Positions 44,581 to 53,340 of a stretch of 64,000 nucleotides of DNA are shown here, in pieces; the stretch's first letter is position 1; each line of letters begins with the position of its first letter. The notes beneath the pieces are model-generated. The model searched no databases. It was not told where the DNA came from and worked only from the letters and a program-made list of their open reading frames with translations. The stretch spans positions 62,001 through 126,000 of the forward strand of contig JAKYXN010000004.1 in NCBI GenBank assembly GCA_022538095.1, written 5' to 3'. This DNA comes from Puniceicoccaceae bacterium K14 (GTDB lineage Bacteria > Verrucomicrobiota > Verrucomicrobiia > Opitutales > Opitutaceae). Both the position numbers and the translations under genes were made by a program.

Positions 44581-44609
44581 CGCAAAGGTCAAAACTAGAG
44601 TACCTTGTC

Positions 44610-45899
44610 ATGATGACTACACCGGAGGAAACAACACGTTCAAAGGATTTGCCAATACAGCCTCTACTCAATCGAAAGAGAATAGAAAAATGGTGGGATT
44701 GGCTGTGCTATTTCGTTTGCGGTAGCTGCATTGTCCTCACTCCCTTACAAGGCATTCGCAGTCCTAACTGGCTCGTCGAACTAGTAATTTACTCAATCGC
44801 CGTAATCTCCTTCACTCTCTTGTGGTTATACTATGGGCGATTGACAGAAACACAGGCAGAGGCGAGCCAAGAAGAAAGCGCAACACTCCTCAACTCCTGG
44901 GGAAGCCCTCGCGAGCTAGTCGTGCTTCTGGTAGGAATCGCCCCGCTTACCTACATCGTAATTTTTTACAGCATAACCCGATTTGATTATTTTGGCTTTA
45001 ATCATGTATTGCTCTTTGTCCTAGCGGCCTTGTCTACCTACGCCATGCCATCCTGGGCCGTTGCCGCAACAATTGGAGTCGAACTACTTTTGTTTCAGCT
45101 ACTCGCTGTTGGCTTCATGGATCGAGGATTGCGCATAGATGAGGCTCTTGGTCTTGGCTCCGGAATAGCCTTCACTTGCATCCTATCCTATTCTCTAAGA
45201 AATGAAGCCCGAGCCCGCAGTCTGGTAGAGCGATTAGCCGGCGATCTGGAAGAAGCTAACAATCGCCTGCGCCACTATAGTGTCAAAATTGAAGACCTCG
45301 CTAGCACAGAAGAACGAAACCGCATAGCCCGCGATTACCACGACACAATCGGTCATTGCCTCACAGTCGTAAATGTTCAGTTGGAAGCGGCAGACGCTCT
45401 ATTCGAGAAAAACCCCGCGAAAGCTCGGTCATTCATGCGAAAGGCTCGAGAACTGACTCAAAAAGGGTTACAAAGTGTGCGCTCCTCCGTCTCCTCCATG
45501 AGAAAATCGCCACTGGATGGGACAACACTCATTGAAGCATTGAATAATCTAACTGAGCAAATGCGGCAATCCAACATTCCCTGCCATTTCAAACTCTCTG
45601 GGCATGAACGAACACTCGAACAAGCAACAGCTCTCGCCTTATTTCGCACAGCCCAAGAAGCCTTTACCAATATTCATAAATACGCTGAAGCGAGCGCTGT
45701 AGAAATTGAATTAGACTTCAGCAATACGCAGCAAATTAGGCTCGTCATTAACGACGATGGGCTCGGTTGCGAAAACCCAATAGATGGATACGGTTTAATC
45801 GGCATTCGGGAACGTATTCATTTTTTAAAAGGTCGGGTGATAATTGAGACCGAAAAGAATAAAGGGTTTACGATCGAAACAATAATCCCCATTTTATGA
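44610..45899 (+). CDS. Sensor histidine kinase, NarL/DesK type (HisKA_3)
   Basis: A 429-residue membrane sensor. About six membrane segments are visible in residues 30-200, with no clear periplasmic domain. The dimerisation helix has RIARDYHDTIGHCLTVVNV with the phospho-acceptor His. A HATPase domain follows with NDDGLGCENPIDGYGLIG and IRERIHFLKGRVIIETE. The signal is probably membrane-derived, as in DesK. The gene overlaps the response regulator by 4 bases, making a standard two-component operon. Confidence 0.92.
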   Translation: MMTTPEETTRSKDLPIQPLLNRKRIEKWWDWLCYFVCGSCIVLTPLQGIRSPNWLVELVIYSIAVISFTLLWLYYGRLTETQAEASQEESATLLNSWGSPRELVVLLVGIAPLTYIVIFYSITRFDYFGFNHVLLFVLAALSTYAMPSWAVAATIGVELLLFQLLAVGFMDRGLRIDEALGLGSGIAFTCILSYSLRNEARARSLVERLAGDLEEANNRLRHYSVKIEDLASTEERNRIARDYHDTIGHCLTVVNVQLEAADALFEKNPAKARSFMRKARELTQKGLQSVRSSVSSMRKSPLDGTTLIEALNNLTEQMRQSNIPCHFKLSGHERTLEQATALALFRTAQEAFTNIHKYAEASAVEIELDFSNTQQIRLVINDDGLGCENPIDGYGLIGIRERIHFLKGRVIIETEKNKGFTIETIIPIL

Positions 45900-46552
45900 G
45901 CGATCGAATACGTTTAATGTTAGTGGACGATCAAGCCCTCTTTCGCGAAGGTATTAAAGCCTTACTCGAGCTAGAAGAACAACTTGATATCGTCGCAGAA
46001 GTCGGAAATGGCAGAGAAGCCTTGAACGCCATAGAATACAGTCGGCCCAACGTCATATTGATGGATCTTGATATGCCAGTTATGAATGGCATCGCAGCAA
46101 TTAAAGAAATCAAGCAAGTTGACCAGTCGATTCAAATTCTAGCTCTCACCACCTTCGACGAAGACGAACGCATATTTGACGCTCTCAACGCGGGCGCCTC
46201 TGGTTATGTGCTAAAAGATACCCCCTCATCGCGTTTAGTGGAAGCAATCAAGACCATACATTCCGGAGAATCCTTCTTGCAGCCCTCTATCGCATCCAAA
46301 GTAGTCGCAGAGCTCAGCCGCCTTTCAAACCCAAGCAAACCTCGAGCAAAGCCGCTTATAGAGCCCCTTTCCTCGCGCGAAGAAGAAGTCCTTAGATGGC
46401 TAGCTCAAGGAATGAGCAATAAGGAAATCGCCGCCCAACTGGACTTAGCCGAAGGCACCGTGAAAAACCATATCTCCAATATCCTAGGCAAGATGGGCGC
46501 ACTGGACCGAACCCAAGCAGCACTAAAAGCTCGAGAGCTAGGCTTCCTCTAA
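45896..46552 (+). CDS. Response regulator, NarL/FixJ family (receiver plus LuxR HTH)
   Basis: A 218-residue DNA-binding regulator. The receiver begins MLVDDQALFREGI (acidic pocket) and has its phospho-acceptor Asp in VILMDLDMPVMNG (near 55) and Lys in YVLKDT. The LuxR-type helix-turn-helix at the C-terminus reads LSSREEEVLRWLAQGMSN and KEIAAQLDLAEGTVKNHIS. Start is in a 4-base overlap with the kinase. Candidate targets are its own operon and the Lnt-like gene, which share an upstream motif. Confidence 0.94.
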   Translation: MSDRIRLMLVDDQALFREGIKALLELEEQLDIVAEVGNGREALNAIEYSRPNVILMDLDMPVMNGIAAIKEIKQVDQSIQILALTTFDEDERIFDALNAGASGYVLKDTPSSRLVEAIKTIHSGESFLQPSIASKVVAELSRLSNPSKPRAKPLIEPLSSREEEVLRWLAQGMSNKEIAAQLDLAEGTVKNHISNILGKMGALDRTQAALKARELGFL

Positions 46553-46575
46553 GCCTTCGTTTTTCATCATCCAAA

Positions 46576-46606
46576 CCGTGACGGTCACGGTGACTTCTGG
46601 CACATG
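46576..46606 (+). promoter_or_regulatory. Palindrome and shared motif upstream of Lnt-like gene
   Basis: CCGTGAC-G-GTCACGG (46576-46590) is a perfect 15-base odd palindrome, directly followed by TGACTTCTGGCACATG (46591-46606), the same motif as at 44565-44580 with two changes. A likely operator and promoter region for the 46639 gene. TGGCAC-N5-ACGCA also weakly resembles a sigma-54 element, but the sister site does not, so I do not call it one. Confidence 0.4.
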
Positions 46607-46638
46607 ACACGCAAGCGCAAGAGCGCTAGTCTAGGAGG

Positions 46639-48174
46639 ATGAATTCACAACAAAAAATCACCCCCTCATCAACAAGCCAACGCAGGTGGTCATGGCTATG
46701 GCTGGCACTAGGCGCATTAGGAACTGGCCTCTGTTCCGGTAAATACACTCTCATTGTCGGCCCATGGTTGCTAGGGATTTTTCTACTACGATTCGTAATT
46801 ATTCAGCGCCCATGGATTCGCTGGGGAGCGTTTGTTGGCACTGTCTCAGTCGCCTTTTTCATAAGTCAATTGAACTTTAATCCACTTCCGATAAAAATCT
46901 TTTCAGTATCCTCATTGATAAATGGATTACTCATGTATTTGCCATTTTTCCTGCACGTAAAACTGTCTCACCGCTTACCCACACTCTTCTCTACGTTAGT
47001 ATTTCCCTCTGCTACGGTAGCTCTCGAGCTATTATTTTCCGCAGGACCATTTGGAAGTTGGGGATCATTCGCTTATACGCAGTATGCCAATTTGCCCTTC
47101 GTCCAACTAGCCTCCATCACAGGGATTTGGGGCATCACATTCCTAATCACCTGGAGCACATCCGTTATAAACCTACTTTGGGAACACGATTGGAAAACAC
47201 CGACCCTGCGCCCAACCCTCATGGCCCTAGGTTTATCACTCGCCTCCGTGCACGTATACGGGATCGTCCAACTAACGATTACTCCGAAGAATGGGGAAGA
47301 AATACGAATATCTGGGGTCGCTCGATCGAAGTCAGAAGACAAACCCCAACGCAAAGCACTCCGTAGCTGGAGGGCGCTCGATGAAAAAAGCGAAGCCGAA
47401 CGCGAAGAAATTTGGCAAGAGCAAAACAATTCATACAACACTCTTTTCGAACGTAGTCACGCCGAGGCACTTGCCGGATCAAAAATCATCGTTTGGAATG
47501 AATGGGCCGCCTTGGTATCCAAAGAATATGAACAGCGATTAATCAAACGCGGCGCAGAGTTCGCCAAAAAGCATAGCATCTACCTAGGCATGGGTATCGC
47601 GAACATTCTGCCACAAAATAAATTACTTCTAGAAAATAAGCTCGTCCTAATCAGTCCATCAGGAGAAATCGCTTCAGAATATTTGAAAACCAAAATTGTC
47701 CCGGGCGAGCCTTGCGTAGCAGGAACGGAAGGACTCCAATACTCGGATACTGAGTTTGGGAGAATTTCCTCATCCGTCTGCTTTGACAACGATTTCCAAG
47801 ATCTCATCCGCAACGCAGGAGCCAACCAAACGAACTTACACTTAGCCCCGAGTAACGACTGGTTGGAAATTCAATCCGAACACAACATCATGGCGGCTTT
47901 CCGCGCCATCGAAAACGGTTTTACAGTTCTCCGTCCAACTTCAAATGGTATCTCATCCATAATAGATCCGAACGGAAGAGTTAAGAACCAAGCAAGTGCC
48001 TTCGATCACGAATGGCCAACCACAAGCGCAATAGTATCCCTTGCTCGTAAATCCACTTTATATTCAAAATATGGCGACTGGTTCTCTTATGTTTCAGTCG
48101 CCATGATTATTGCCTTAACAGCGATTGCTCTTCTGAAAAAGAAGCATCGATGGAATTCTGTTAACGACATCTAA
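46639..48174 (+). CDS. Apolipoprotein N-acyltransferase-like nitrilase-superfamily protein
   Basis: A 511-residue membrane protein. The N-terminal half has about six membrane segments (SWLWLALGALGTGLCSG and following). The C-terminal half is a carbon-nitrogen hydrolase domain with the Glu-Lys-Cys triad: Glu in VWNEWAALV (near 287), Lys in LKTKIVPGEP (near 352) and Cys in SSVCFDNDF (near 380). Overall order is that of Lnt, which N-acylates lipoproteins. The sequence diverges enough from typical Lnt that I give no symbol; it may be a second, specialised copy. It follows the two-component pair by 86 bases and may be its target. Confidence 0.82.
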   Translation: MNSQQKITPSSTSQRRWSWLWLALGALGTGLCSGKYTLIVGPWLLGIFLLRFVIIQRPWIRWGAFVGTVSVAFFISQLNFNPLPIKIFSVSSLINGLLMYLPFFLHVKLSHRLPTLFSTLVFPSATVALELLFSAGPFGSWGSFAYTQYANLPFVQLASITGIWGITFLITWSTSVINLLWEHDWKTPTLRPTLMALGLSLASVHVYGIVQLTITPKNGEEIRISGVARSKSEDKPQRKALRSWRALDEKSEAEREEIWQEQNNSYNTLFERSHAEALAGSKIIVWNEWAALVSKEYEQRLIKRGAEFAKKHSIYLGMGIANILPQNKLLLENKLVLISPSGEIASEYLKTKIVPGEPCVAGTEGLQYSDTEFGRISSSVCFDNDFQDLIRNAGANQTNLHLAPSNDWLEIQSEHNIMAAFRAIENGFTVLRPTSNGISSIIDPNGRVKNQASAFDHEWPTTSAIVSLARKSTLYSKYGDWFSYVSVAMIIALTAIALLKKKHRWNSVNDI

Positions 48175-48186
48175 GACAGTCAACAC

Positions 48187-50667
48187 TTACCACTTATAGC
48201 GTGCCGTTACCGTATAGTTGCGTGGATCTCCATAAGCTTCATTCGCACCCCAATAATAATGATCTCCGATAGTACGATAATACGTTTTATCGAGAACGTT
48301 ATTAATATTGGCTTGGATCGTAATATTATCCGTCGCTTTAAAATCAACCATCATTCCCAAAAGACCATATCCTGATTGTTCGTTGCGGACCACTGCATCC
48401 CCGATATCAATATCATAGTAAAATTCGCTCTGATAACTATAGCTCGCACCAACTCTCCATTTACCTGATTCGCCTGGCAGCGTATAGCTCGTATTGAGCT
48501 TAAACAGATGTTCAGGAAGCCCTGTATCAAACTGCTCTCCTACATTGGAAGGATTTGCGTCTTTCCTGTATTCAGTTCTTGTATAAGTATAACCAAATCC
48601 AAGCTGCCAATCCTGTGTAATGGCACCCTGTATTTCGAAATCGATCCCACTACTGCGAACGAGACCAGTCGCCTCAAAACTAGTGTGATCAGGATAGTAT
48701 GGACTCAGTGTTTGGTCAGCAATTTGCTGAGCTCGATTTGTTTGGTCTACTTGAAACAGAGCAATACTTCCATTGAGAGTACCGTCGTAATAGGCCCCTT
48801 TTAAACCAATCTCATAATTTTCGCCTACAATCGGTACCAATGTCTGACGGTTCAAATCCTGTTCTTGCTGCGGAGTGAAAATATCCGTGTAACTTGCATA
48901 GACAGAATAAGTAGTATTCAGATCATAGATCAAACCACCGTAAATCGTAGGATTGCCATCCTCTTTCGTTTGCGACCATCTCCCGATATTTTCATACCAA
49001 TCGAAACGGATTCCCGTAATCGCCTTCAGAGAATTCGACAAGTTAAACTGAGACACTCCGTACAAGCTGTTCTGAATAATGCTTCCCTCTTCGGTAAAGC
49101 GACCAGGGTGATCGAGCCCTAAAGCCGGCTTCGGAATCGAATCAGCCTGCCAAGTAAACAGATCAACACCTTCGGTAAGCAATCCAGTCCTGCTCCCATA
49201 AAATTGAATGCTGTCTCTATTTTCATCATTTACAGTGCCTCCTAAAACCACCTTGTGACTACGCCCAAACAGCTCGAAATTGCCGGAAAAATGCGCATCG
49301 AAACCGACTTGATCAAAGTCGTTTACCCCTGACCAATAACCGTGCGAAAAGCCATCGACTTCCGAACTCGGACGCAACCAGGTCCCCAATACATCCGTAT
49401 ACGTTTCAACATACTTCCCGTTAAAATGAAAGCTCCAGTCATCCGAAAAATTGTGATCAAACGATACAAAAAACGTATCCATATTTTGATCAAGAAACTC
49501 CCAGTCAGCTCCCACAAATGTCGAGCGAGGCAGATCCAAGTGAGTCCCAGTCGTCACAGAAAGAGGCATTCCTCCCCAAACGAAATTCGTATCGCTCTCG
49601 AAATGCGAAAAGCCAAAATTCAAGAGAGAATTATCCGAAAGGTCGATATCGAGCGTCGCATAAAACAATTGGCTATTCTCTTTTTCAAAGTCACGAAAAC
49701 TCTCTCCATCCTGCACGTAAGCAACCACGCGCCCTCTAATAGTTCCATCCTGGTTAAGCGCCCCGCTGACATCTCCTGTTAAGCTGAGATCGTTCCACGA
49801 ACCAATATTCGTAGAAACTTCCGCGCGAAAATCCACCGTTGGACGTTTTCTCAATAGATTTATGGCAGCGGAAGGATTTCCCGCTCCTTGCGTCAATCCT
49901 GTAGAGCCACGTACAACTTCAACCCTGTCGTACATAGATAGATTCGCCAGTGGACTCGGAATATAACTGTCAAACGCGGTTGGAATCCCGTCTTCAATTA
50001 TATTATCAATCATAAAACCACGGGCATAAAAAGTTGGACGCCCAACACCATAGCTATTCATCGATAGACCGGGAGCATTTGTGACAACATCCAATATATC
50101 GACCATCGCTTGGTCATCCATACGCTGCCGCGTCATAACAGTGATCGCTTGCGGCGTTTCGCGCGGAGAAAGGTTCAGCTTCGTCGCGGTCGCCATAGAC
50201 GGGGTTGTATAAGATCCACTGCCTTCTGTCTGTCCAGGTCTTTGCATCCTATTTCCTTTTAGCTTCACAGGAGCTAGATTGATAACATCCTCCTCGCTTT
50301 CTAAAATTTTCGTCACCGACAGCATTCTGCCGTTGATGCGATATTGGAGCCCGGTACCGTCCAATAATATGTCCAGAGCATCATGCAAACTCATCGATCC
50401 CTGAACACCCGATGTGTCTTTTCCAGCGACATCTGCCGTATCCACAGATACCTGCAACCCGGACTGCATTCCAAATTCCAACAAGGCCTCGCCAAGAGAC
50501 TGAGCTGCTATATTAAAATCATACTTAACGACCTCAATAATATCACTCTCTGGCAATGGTTCTGGCATTGCTTGAGCAAAGGCAGGCATTGTCGTCATCA
50601 AACCAATGCACGTCAACGCAGCTAAAGAACAACGCTTAGGGGAGTCTTCTTTTAAGAATATATTCAT
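48187..50667 (-). CDS. TonB-dependent siderophore receptor with STN signalling domain
   Basis: From the ATG at 50667 the precursor has 826 residues; an ATG 45 bases upstream is less likely. A signal peptide (about 14-32) precedes an STN domain (about 47-110) with FNIAAQSLGEALLEFGMQSG and DALDILLDGTGLQYRI, used to signal to a FecR-type anti-sigma factor. A plug with TPSMATATKLNLSPRETPQA and ITVMTRQRMDD follows, then a 22-strand-like barrel ending in YTVTARYKW. It is downstream of the sigma factor and FecR genes, forming the FecA part of a cell-surface signalling set. Likely substrate is a ferric siderophore. Confidence 0.93.
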   Translation of the reverse strand: MNIFLKEDSPKRCSLAALTCIGLMTTMPAFAQAMPEPLPESDIIEVVKYDFNIAAQSLGEALLEFGMQSGLQVSVDTADVAGKDTSGVQGSMSLHDALDILLDGTGLQYRINGRMLSVTKILESEEDVINLAPVKLKGNRMQRPGQTEGSGSYTTPSMATATKLNLSPRETPQAITVMTRQRMDDQAMVDILDVVTNAPGLSMNSYGVGRPTFYARGFMIDNIIEDGIPTAFDSYIPSPLANLSMYDRVEVVRGSTGLTQGAGNPSAAINLLRKRPTVDFRAEVSTNIGSWNDLSLTGDVSGALNQDGTIRGRVVAYVQDGESFRDFEKENSQLFYATLDIDLSDNSLLNFGFSHFESDTNFVWGGMPLSVTTGTHLDLPRSTFVGADWEFLDQNMDTFFVSFDHNFSDDWSFHFNGKYVETYTDVLGTWLRPSSEVDGFSHGYWSGVNDFDQVGFDAHFSGNFELFGRSHKVVLGGTVNDENRDSIQFYGSRTGLLTEGVDLFTWQADSIPKPALGLDHPGRFTEEGSIIQNSLYGVSQFNLSNSLKAITGIRFDWYENIGRWSQTKEDGNPTIYGGLIYDLNTTYSVYASYTDIFTPQQEQDLNRQTLVPIVGENYEIGLKGAYYDGTLNGSIALFQVDQTNRAQQIADQTLSPYYPDHTSFEATGLVRSSGIDFEIQGAITQDWQLGFGYTYTRTEYRKDANPSNVGEQFDTGLPEHLFKLNTSYTLPGESGKWRVGASYSYQSEFYYDIDIGDAVVRNEQSGYGLLGMMVDFKATDNITIQANINNVLDKTYYRTIGDHYYWGANEAYGDPRNYTVTARYKW

Positions 50668-50829
50668 AGTTTTCCAAGCTAGCGACGAATCAAATCCAAT
50701 TTTTTCCAGCAATATTTTTAAAAAAATTAAAGCTTTTGGAAAAGGTTCCCTCCCTTGGTAAGAGTCTTCTCGCCAACGCAGCTATTTAGCTGCCTATCTG
50801 GCAAAAACTCTGCTGGCCAGAGCAGGAGT

Positions 50830-51831
50830 CTACTTCTCGCTAACTCGCAGCACCCAAGGAGTCATTGCGCTTACACGCGCGCCATGTGAAGCAGCAAGAT
50901 CTCTCAGCGTTTCTTCGGGCGTATCCAAACGATACAACCCCGTAACCCGCCGCTGGGCAAAGCTGCCTGGAATCACAATTGCGCCACTGTGATAATCTCG
51001 AAGAGCATCAACGATATCAGCTATTGGAACGTCGCGAGCAATTAGCTCGCCCTGACGCCATAGCCCGATTTCATGAGGCGAAACTTCGCTACGCACGGTG
51101 ATACCTCCCTTAACGACAGCCAATTTCTGACCCTTTGTTAAAATTTCTGTGTCAAATAAGTCAGAGCTATCGCCCTCAACTTTAACGCGACCATAAGCCA
51201 CACACACCACTGGGCCTTCCTCCGATCGATGCACATTAAAAGAGGTCCCCAATACCGTCACTCGAGCGCCATCCACATCGACAATAAAAGGGCGATCCGG
51301 GTCCGTACTCACCTCAAAAAAAGCGTCGCCTTTTAAAAGCCGAACTTGACGTTCGTTCATGGAAAAATCAACCGCGATCGCACTCTCAGGAGCAAGATAA
51401 ACTCGGCTACCATCCTCTAAATCGATCGTTCGCTGCTCAGCGGTTTCCGTTATAAAATCCGCAGATAAGCGTAGCTTTAGAGATGGAAAAAGCACCAGCG
51501 CGACACAAGCTGCCAATGCCAATACGGGTATCATATTTCGGATACAAAATAGATTTTTCTTCTCAGTGTTAGTCCGAAGCTCGTCTTGATTTGTCGAGGT
51601 CTCCCCCATCGAATCCAATTTCCGCTGCGGCCAAAGAGCTTCCGTCGTCGGCTTTACTTCCGCTATGCGAGCATACACAAACTCCGTTCGAGCCCACGCC
51701 TCGGCATTGATCGCACTCGCGGAGAGCCATGCCTCAAAACGCTCTTGCTGGCTAAGATCGTTTGGGCTTTCTGAGAGCGCAATGACCCAATTTGCCGCCT
51801 CATCTTCAGCTATATCATACTCGTTCGACAT
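50830..51831 (-). CDS. FecR-family anti-sigma/sigma regulator
   Basis: A 333-residue inner-membrane protein. The N-terminal cytoplasmic helical region (AANWVIALSESPNDLSQQER, WARTEFVYARI) is typical of DUF4880 and binds the ECF sigma factor. One membrane span is at about 97-116 (PVLALAACVALVLFPSL). The periplasmic FecR domain includes TIDLEDGSRVYLAPESAIAV, RQVRLLKGDAFFEV and ARVTVLGTSFNVH. It relays the TonB receptor signal to the sigma factor. It lies between the sigma gene and the receptor gene on the same strand. Confidence 0.92.
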   Translation of the reverse strand: MSNEYDIAEDEAANWVIALSESPNDLSQQERFEAWLSASAINAEAWARTEFVYARIAEVKPTTEALWPQRKLDSMGETSTNQDELRTNTEKKNLFCIRNMIPVLALAACVALVLFPSLKLRLSADFITETAEQRTIDLEDGSRVYLAPESAIAVDFSMNERQVRLLKGDAFFEVSTDPDRPFIVDVDGARVTVLGTSFNVHRSEEGPVVCVAYGRVKVEGDSSDLFDTEILTKGQKLAVVKGGITVRSEVSPHEIGLWRQGELIARDVPIADIVDALRDYHSGAIVIPGSFAQRRVTGLYRLDTPEETLRDLAASHGARVSAMTPWVLRVSEK

Positions 51832-51957
51832 CTACTCTCTACCGTAAAGGGAAGCGTTCTACGATCTCCCACGATGTAAGCTTCCTATCTAAAGGACGAC
51901 TCAACAACTTTTTTTTCCAGCATTTTTTCGAATTTAAATTCATCGTAGTAGTGGCAC

Positions 51958-52464
51958 TCAAAAACCAGCCTCACGGGCACTCCTTTGGCAATGCTTGATT
52001 CCTTCCTTGACCAAGAGATGAGCCATAGAGGACGAGATGTCCAAATGTTCGGCAATTTCTTTTAACTTAAACCCACCCAAACGATGCATCTCCAATGCCA
52101 TACGCGTACGCTCGGGAAGCTCTCCCAAAACCTTCTGTAACGCATCGTTGGTTTCAGCAGACGATTGCGGAGATGGAAAATTCACCGCCATTTTATTGAC
52201 TTGGTTATCTACGTCATTCGGGAATAACTGAGACTCAAAGCCACTCCTTCGCTTGAAATCCAAAGCCAAATTACGAACGATACGATAGAAATAGGCAACC
52301 GGATTAACCGGAGTCTCCAATGCCATAACCTCATCAAAACGAATGTACGCTTCTTGCACAATATCCTCAGCCTGGATACTATCGCTAGCAATGCTACTGG
52401 CATAATTCACCAGGGCCTTGCGATGCGCAATATAAAGGGCGAGCGTTTTAGAGTTACAATTCAC
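51958..52464 (-). CDS. ECF RNA polymerase sigma factor (FecI type)
   Basis: A 168-residue sigma-70 family protein starting with GTG. Region 2 holds AEDIVQEAYIRFDEVMAL and VAYFYRIVRNLALDFKRR; region 4 holds RTRMALEMHRLGGFKLKEIA and a helix-turn-helix (EHLDISSSMAHLLVKEGI). FecI-type factors with FecR and a TonB receptor activate iron-siderophore genes. Here it is the first gene of that set. The gap of 126 bases to fecR-like allows a second promoter. Confidence 0.93.
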   Translation of the reverse strand: MNCNSKTLALYIAHRKALVNYASSIASDSIQAEDIVQEAYIRFDEVMALETPVNPVAYFYRIVRNLALDFKRRSGFESQLFPNDVDNQVNKMAVNFPSPQSSAETNDALQKVLGELPERTRMALEMHRLGGFKLKEIAEHLDISSSMAHLLVKEGIKHCQRSAREAGF

Positions 52465-52824
52465 TTACTGCATTTAACAGTCTATTGCCCCTCGCATGAG
52501 CGACTGGCTAAAGTTGAGGGAATCGCACAACCATATTCTAGGTTACACAAACACGCCACCTGACATCCCTCAAAAAAATTCAGTCCCTCGCAATAACAAG
52601 GGAGTATTTCGTCTACGATTTTACTGGAGGAAGATAGTTTCACAATAAGGCAGCTTTAATACTAGCGATTAAAATGAAAGCTCTCTACCCCAAGCCGGAT
52701 TATGAACACCCCAAGAAGGATATTCTGGTTAATCCAATAGAAGATTCAAGCAACAGCGCTACATGCCAAAACTAGCTTCCTGCCTCAGAAAGAAGTTCAT
52801 TCGCTGAAAGCAACTAATCAACGC
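52465..52824. other. Intergenic upstream of sigma factor gene
   Basis: About 360 bases without a supported ORF. It should contain the promoter of the sigma/FecR/receptor set. A Fur-like site might be expected, but I do not see a clear 19-bp Fur box by eye. Confidence 0.5.
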
Positions 52825-53250
52825 CTACCTATCGTAGCTCGGGATTTGCGTAAGATTCGGCTCAACAAATTCCTTGCGAGCTTTCTCAGAAAAAAGAACC
52901 TCAGCCGAATAGTGGCTTAACATAATTTCCGCATCAAGCATCTCAGGATGTGCATCGATCAATTCATCGGCAGAGCTCGAACTCCCGCTTTGATTCATAA
53001 AATGGTAGACAGCGAAAATCCATGACTTTGTTAAAGTCTCATGGTATTTGGAAGGATCTACTCCATTGTGTTGGAGCAATCGGCTCAGTGCTCTACGCAT
53101 CTGTTCGACCGAATACTCCGAATCACTGATGGACAGGTAAACGTAGGCCAAACGCAAATGCGCTCGGTGGTTAAACGCAGCAATTGGGTATTCACACGAC
53201 TCAACCAACCTCTTGAATTCCAAATCTTTTTCCGAATGAGTCCATTTCAT
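52825..53250 (-). CDS. Small cytoplasmic hypothetical protein
   Basis: About 141 residues from the ATG at 53250; a TTG adds three. The sequence is mostly helical. A conserved-looking block is AFNHRAHLRLAYVYLSISDS, with further aromatic pairs such as SWIFAVYHFMNQ. Similar 'FNHRAHLRLA' proteins occur in many bacteria without known function. It has no signal peptide. It lies between the sigma factor set and the esterase-like gene on the same strand. Confidence 0.6.
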   Translation of the reverse strand: MKWTHSEKDLEFKRLVESCEYPIAAFNHRAHLRLAYVYLSISDSEYSVEQMRRALSRLLQHNGVDPSKYHETLTKSWIFAVYHFMNQSGSSSSADELIDAHPEMLDAEIMLSHYSAEVLFSEKARKEFVEPNLTQIPSYDR

Positions 53251-53340
53251 TTTTTCCAAACTGATTTTTAAGCCGAAGGCACGAATAGGATATTCTAGAT
53301 GTATCCATTGTTTCGGATACTATTCAAACCTAAAAGTCGC

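Noticed and set aside
46596-46614. Sigma-54 promoter before the Lnt-like gene
   Set aside because: TGGCAC-N5-ACGCA fits the -24 part but not TTGC at -12, and the sister site at 44565 lacks the -12 element.
49342-49782. A 146-residue plus-strand ORF
   Set aside because: Antisense to the TonB receptor; Arg/Lys-rich translation with no domain features.
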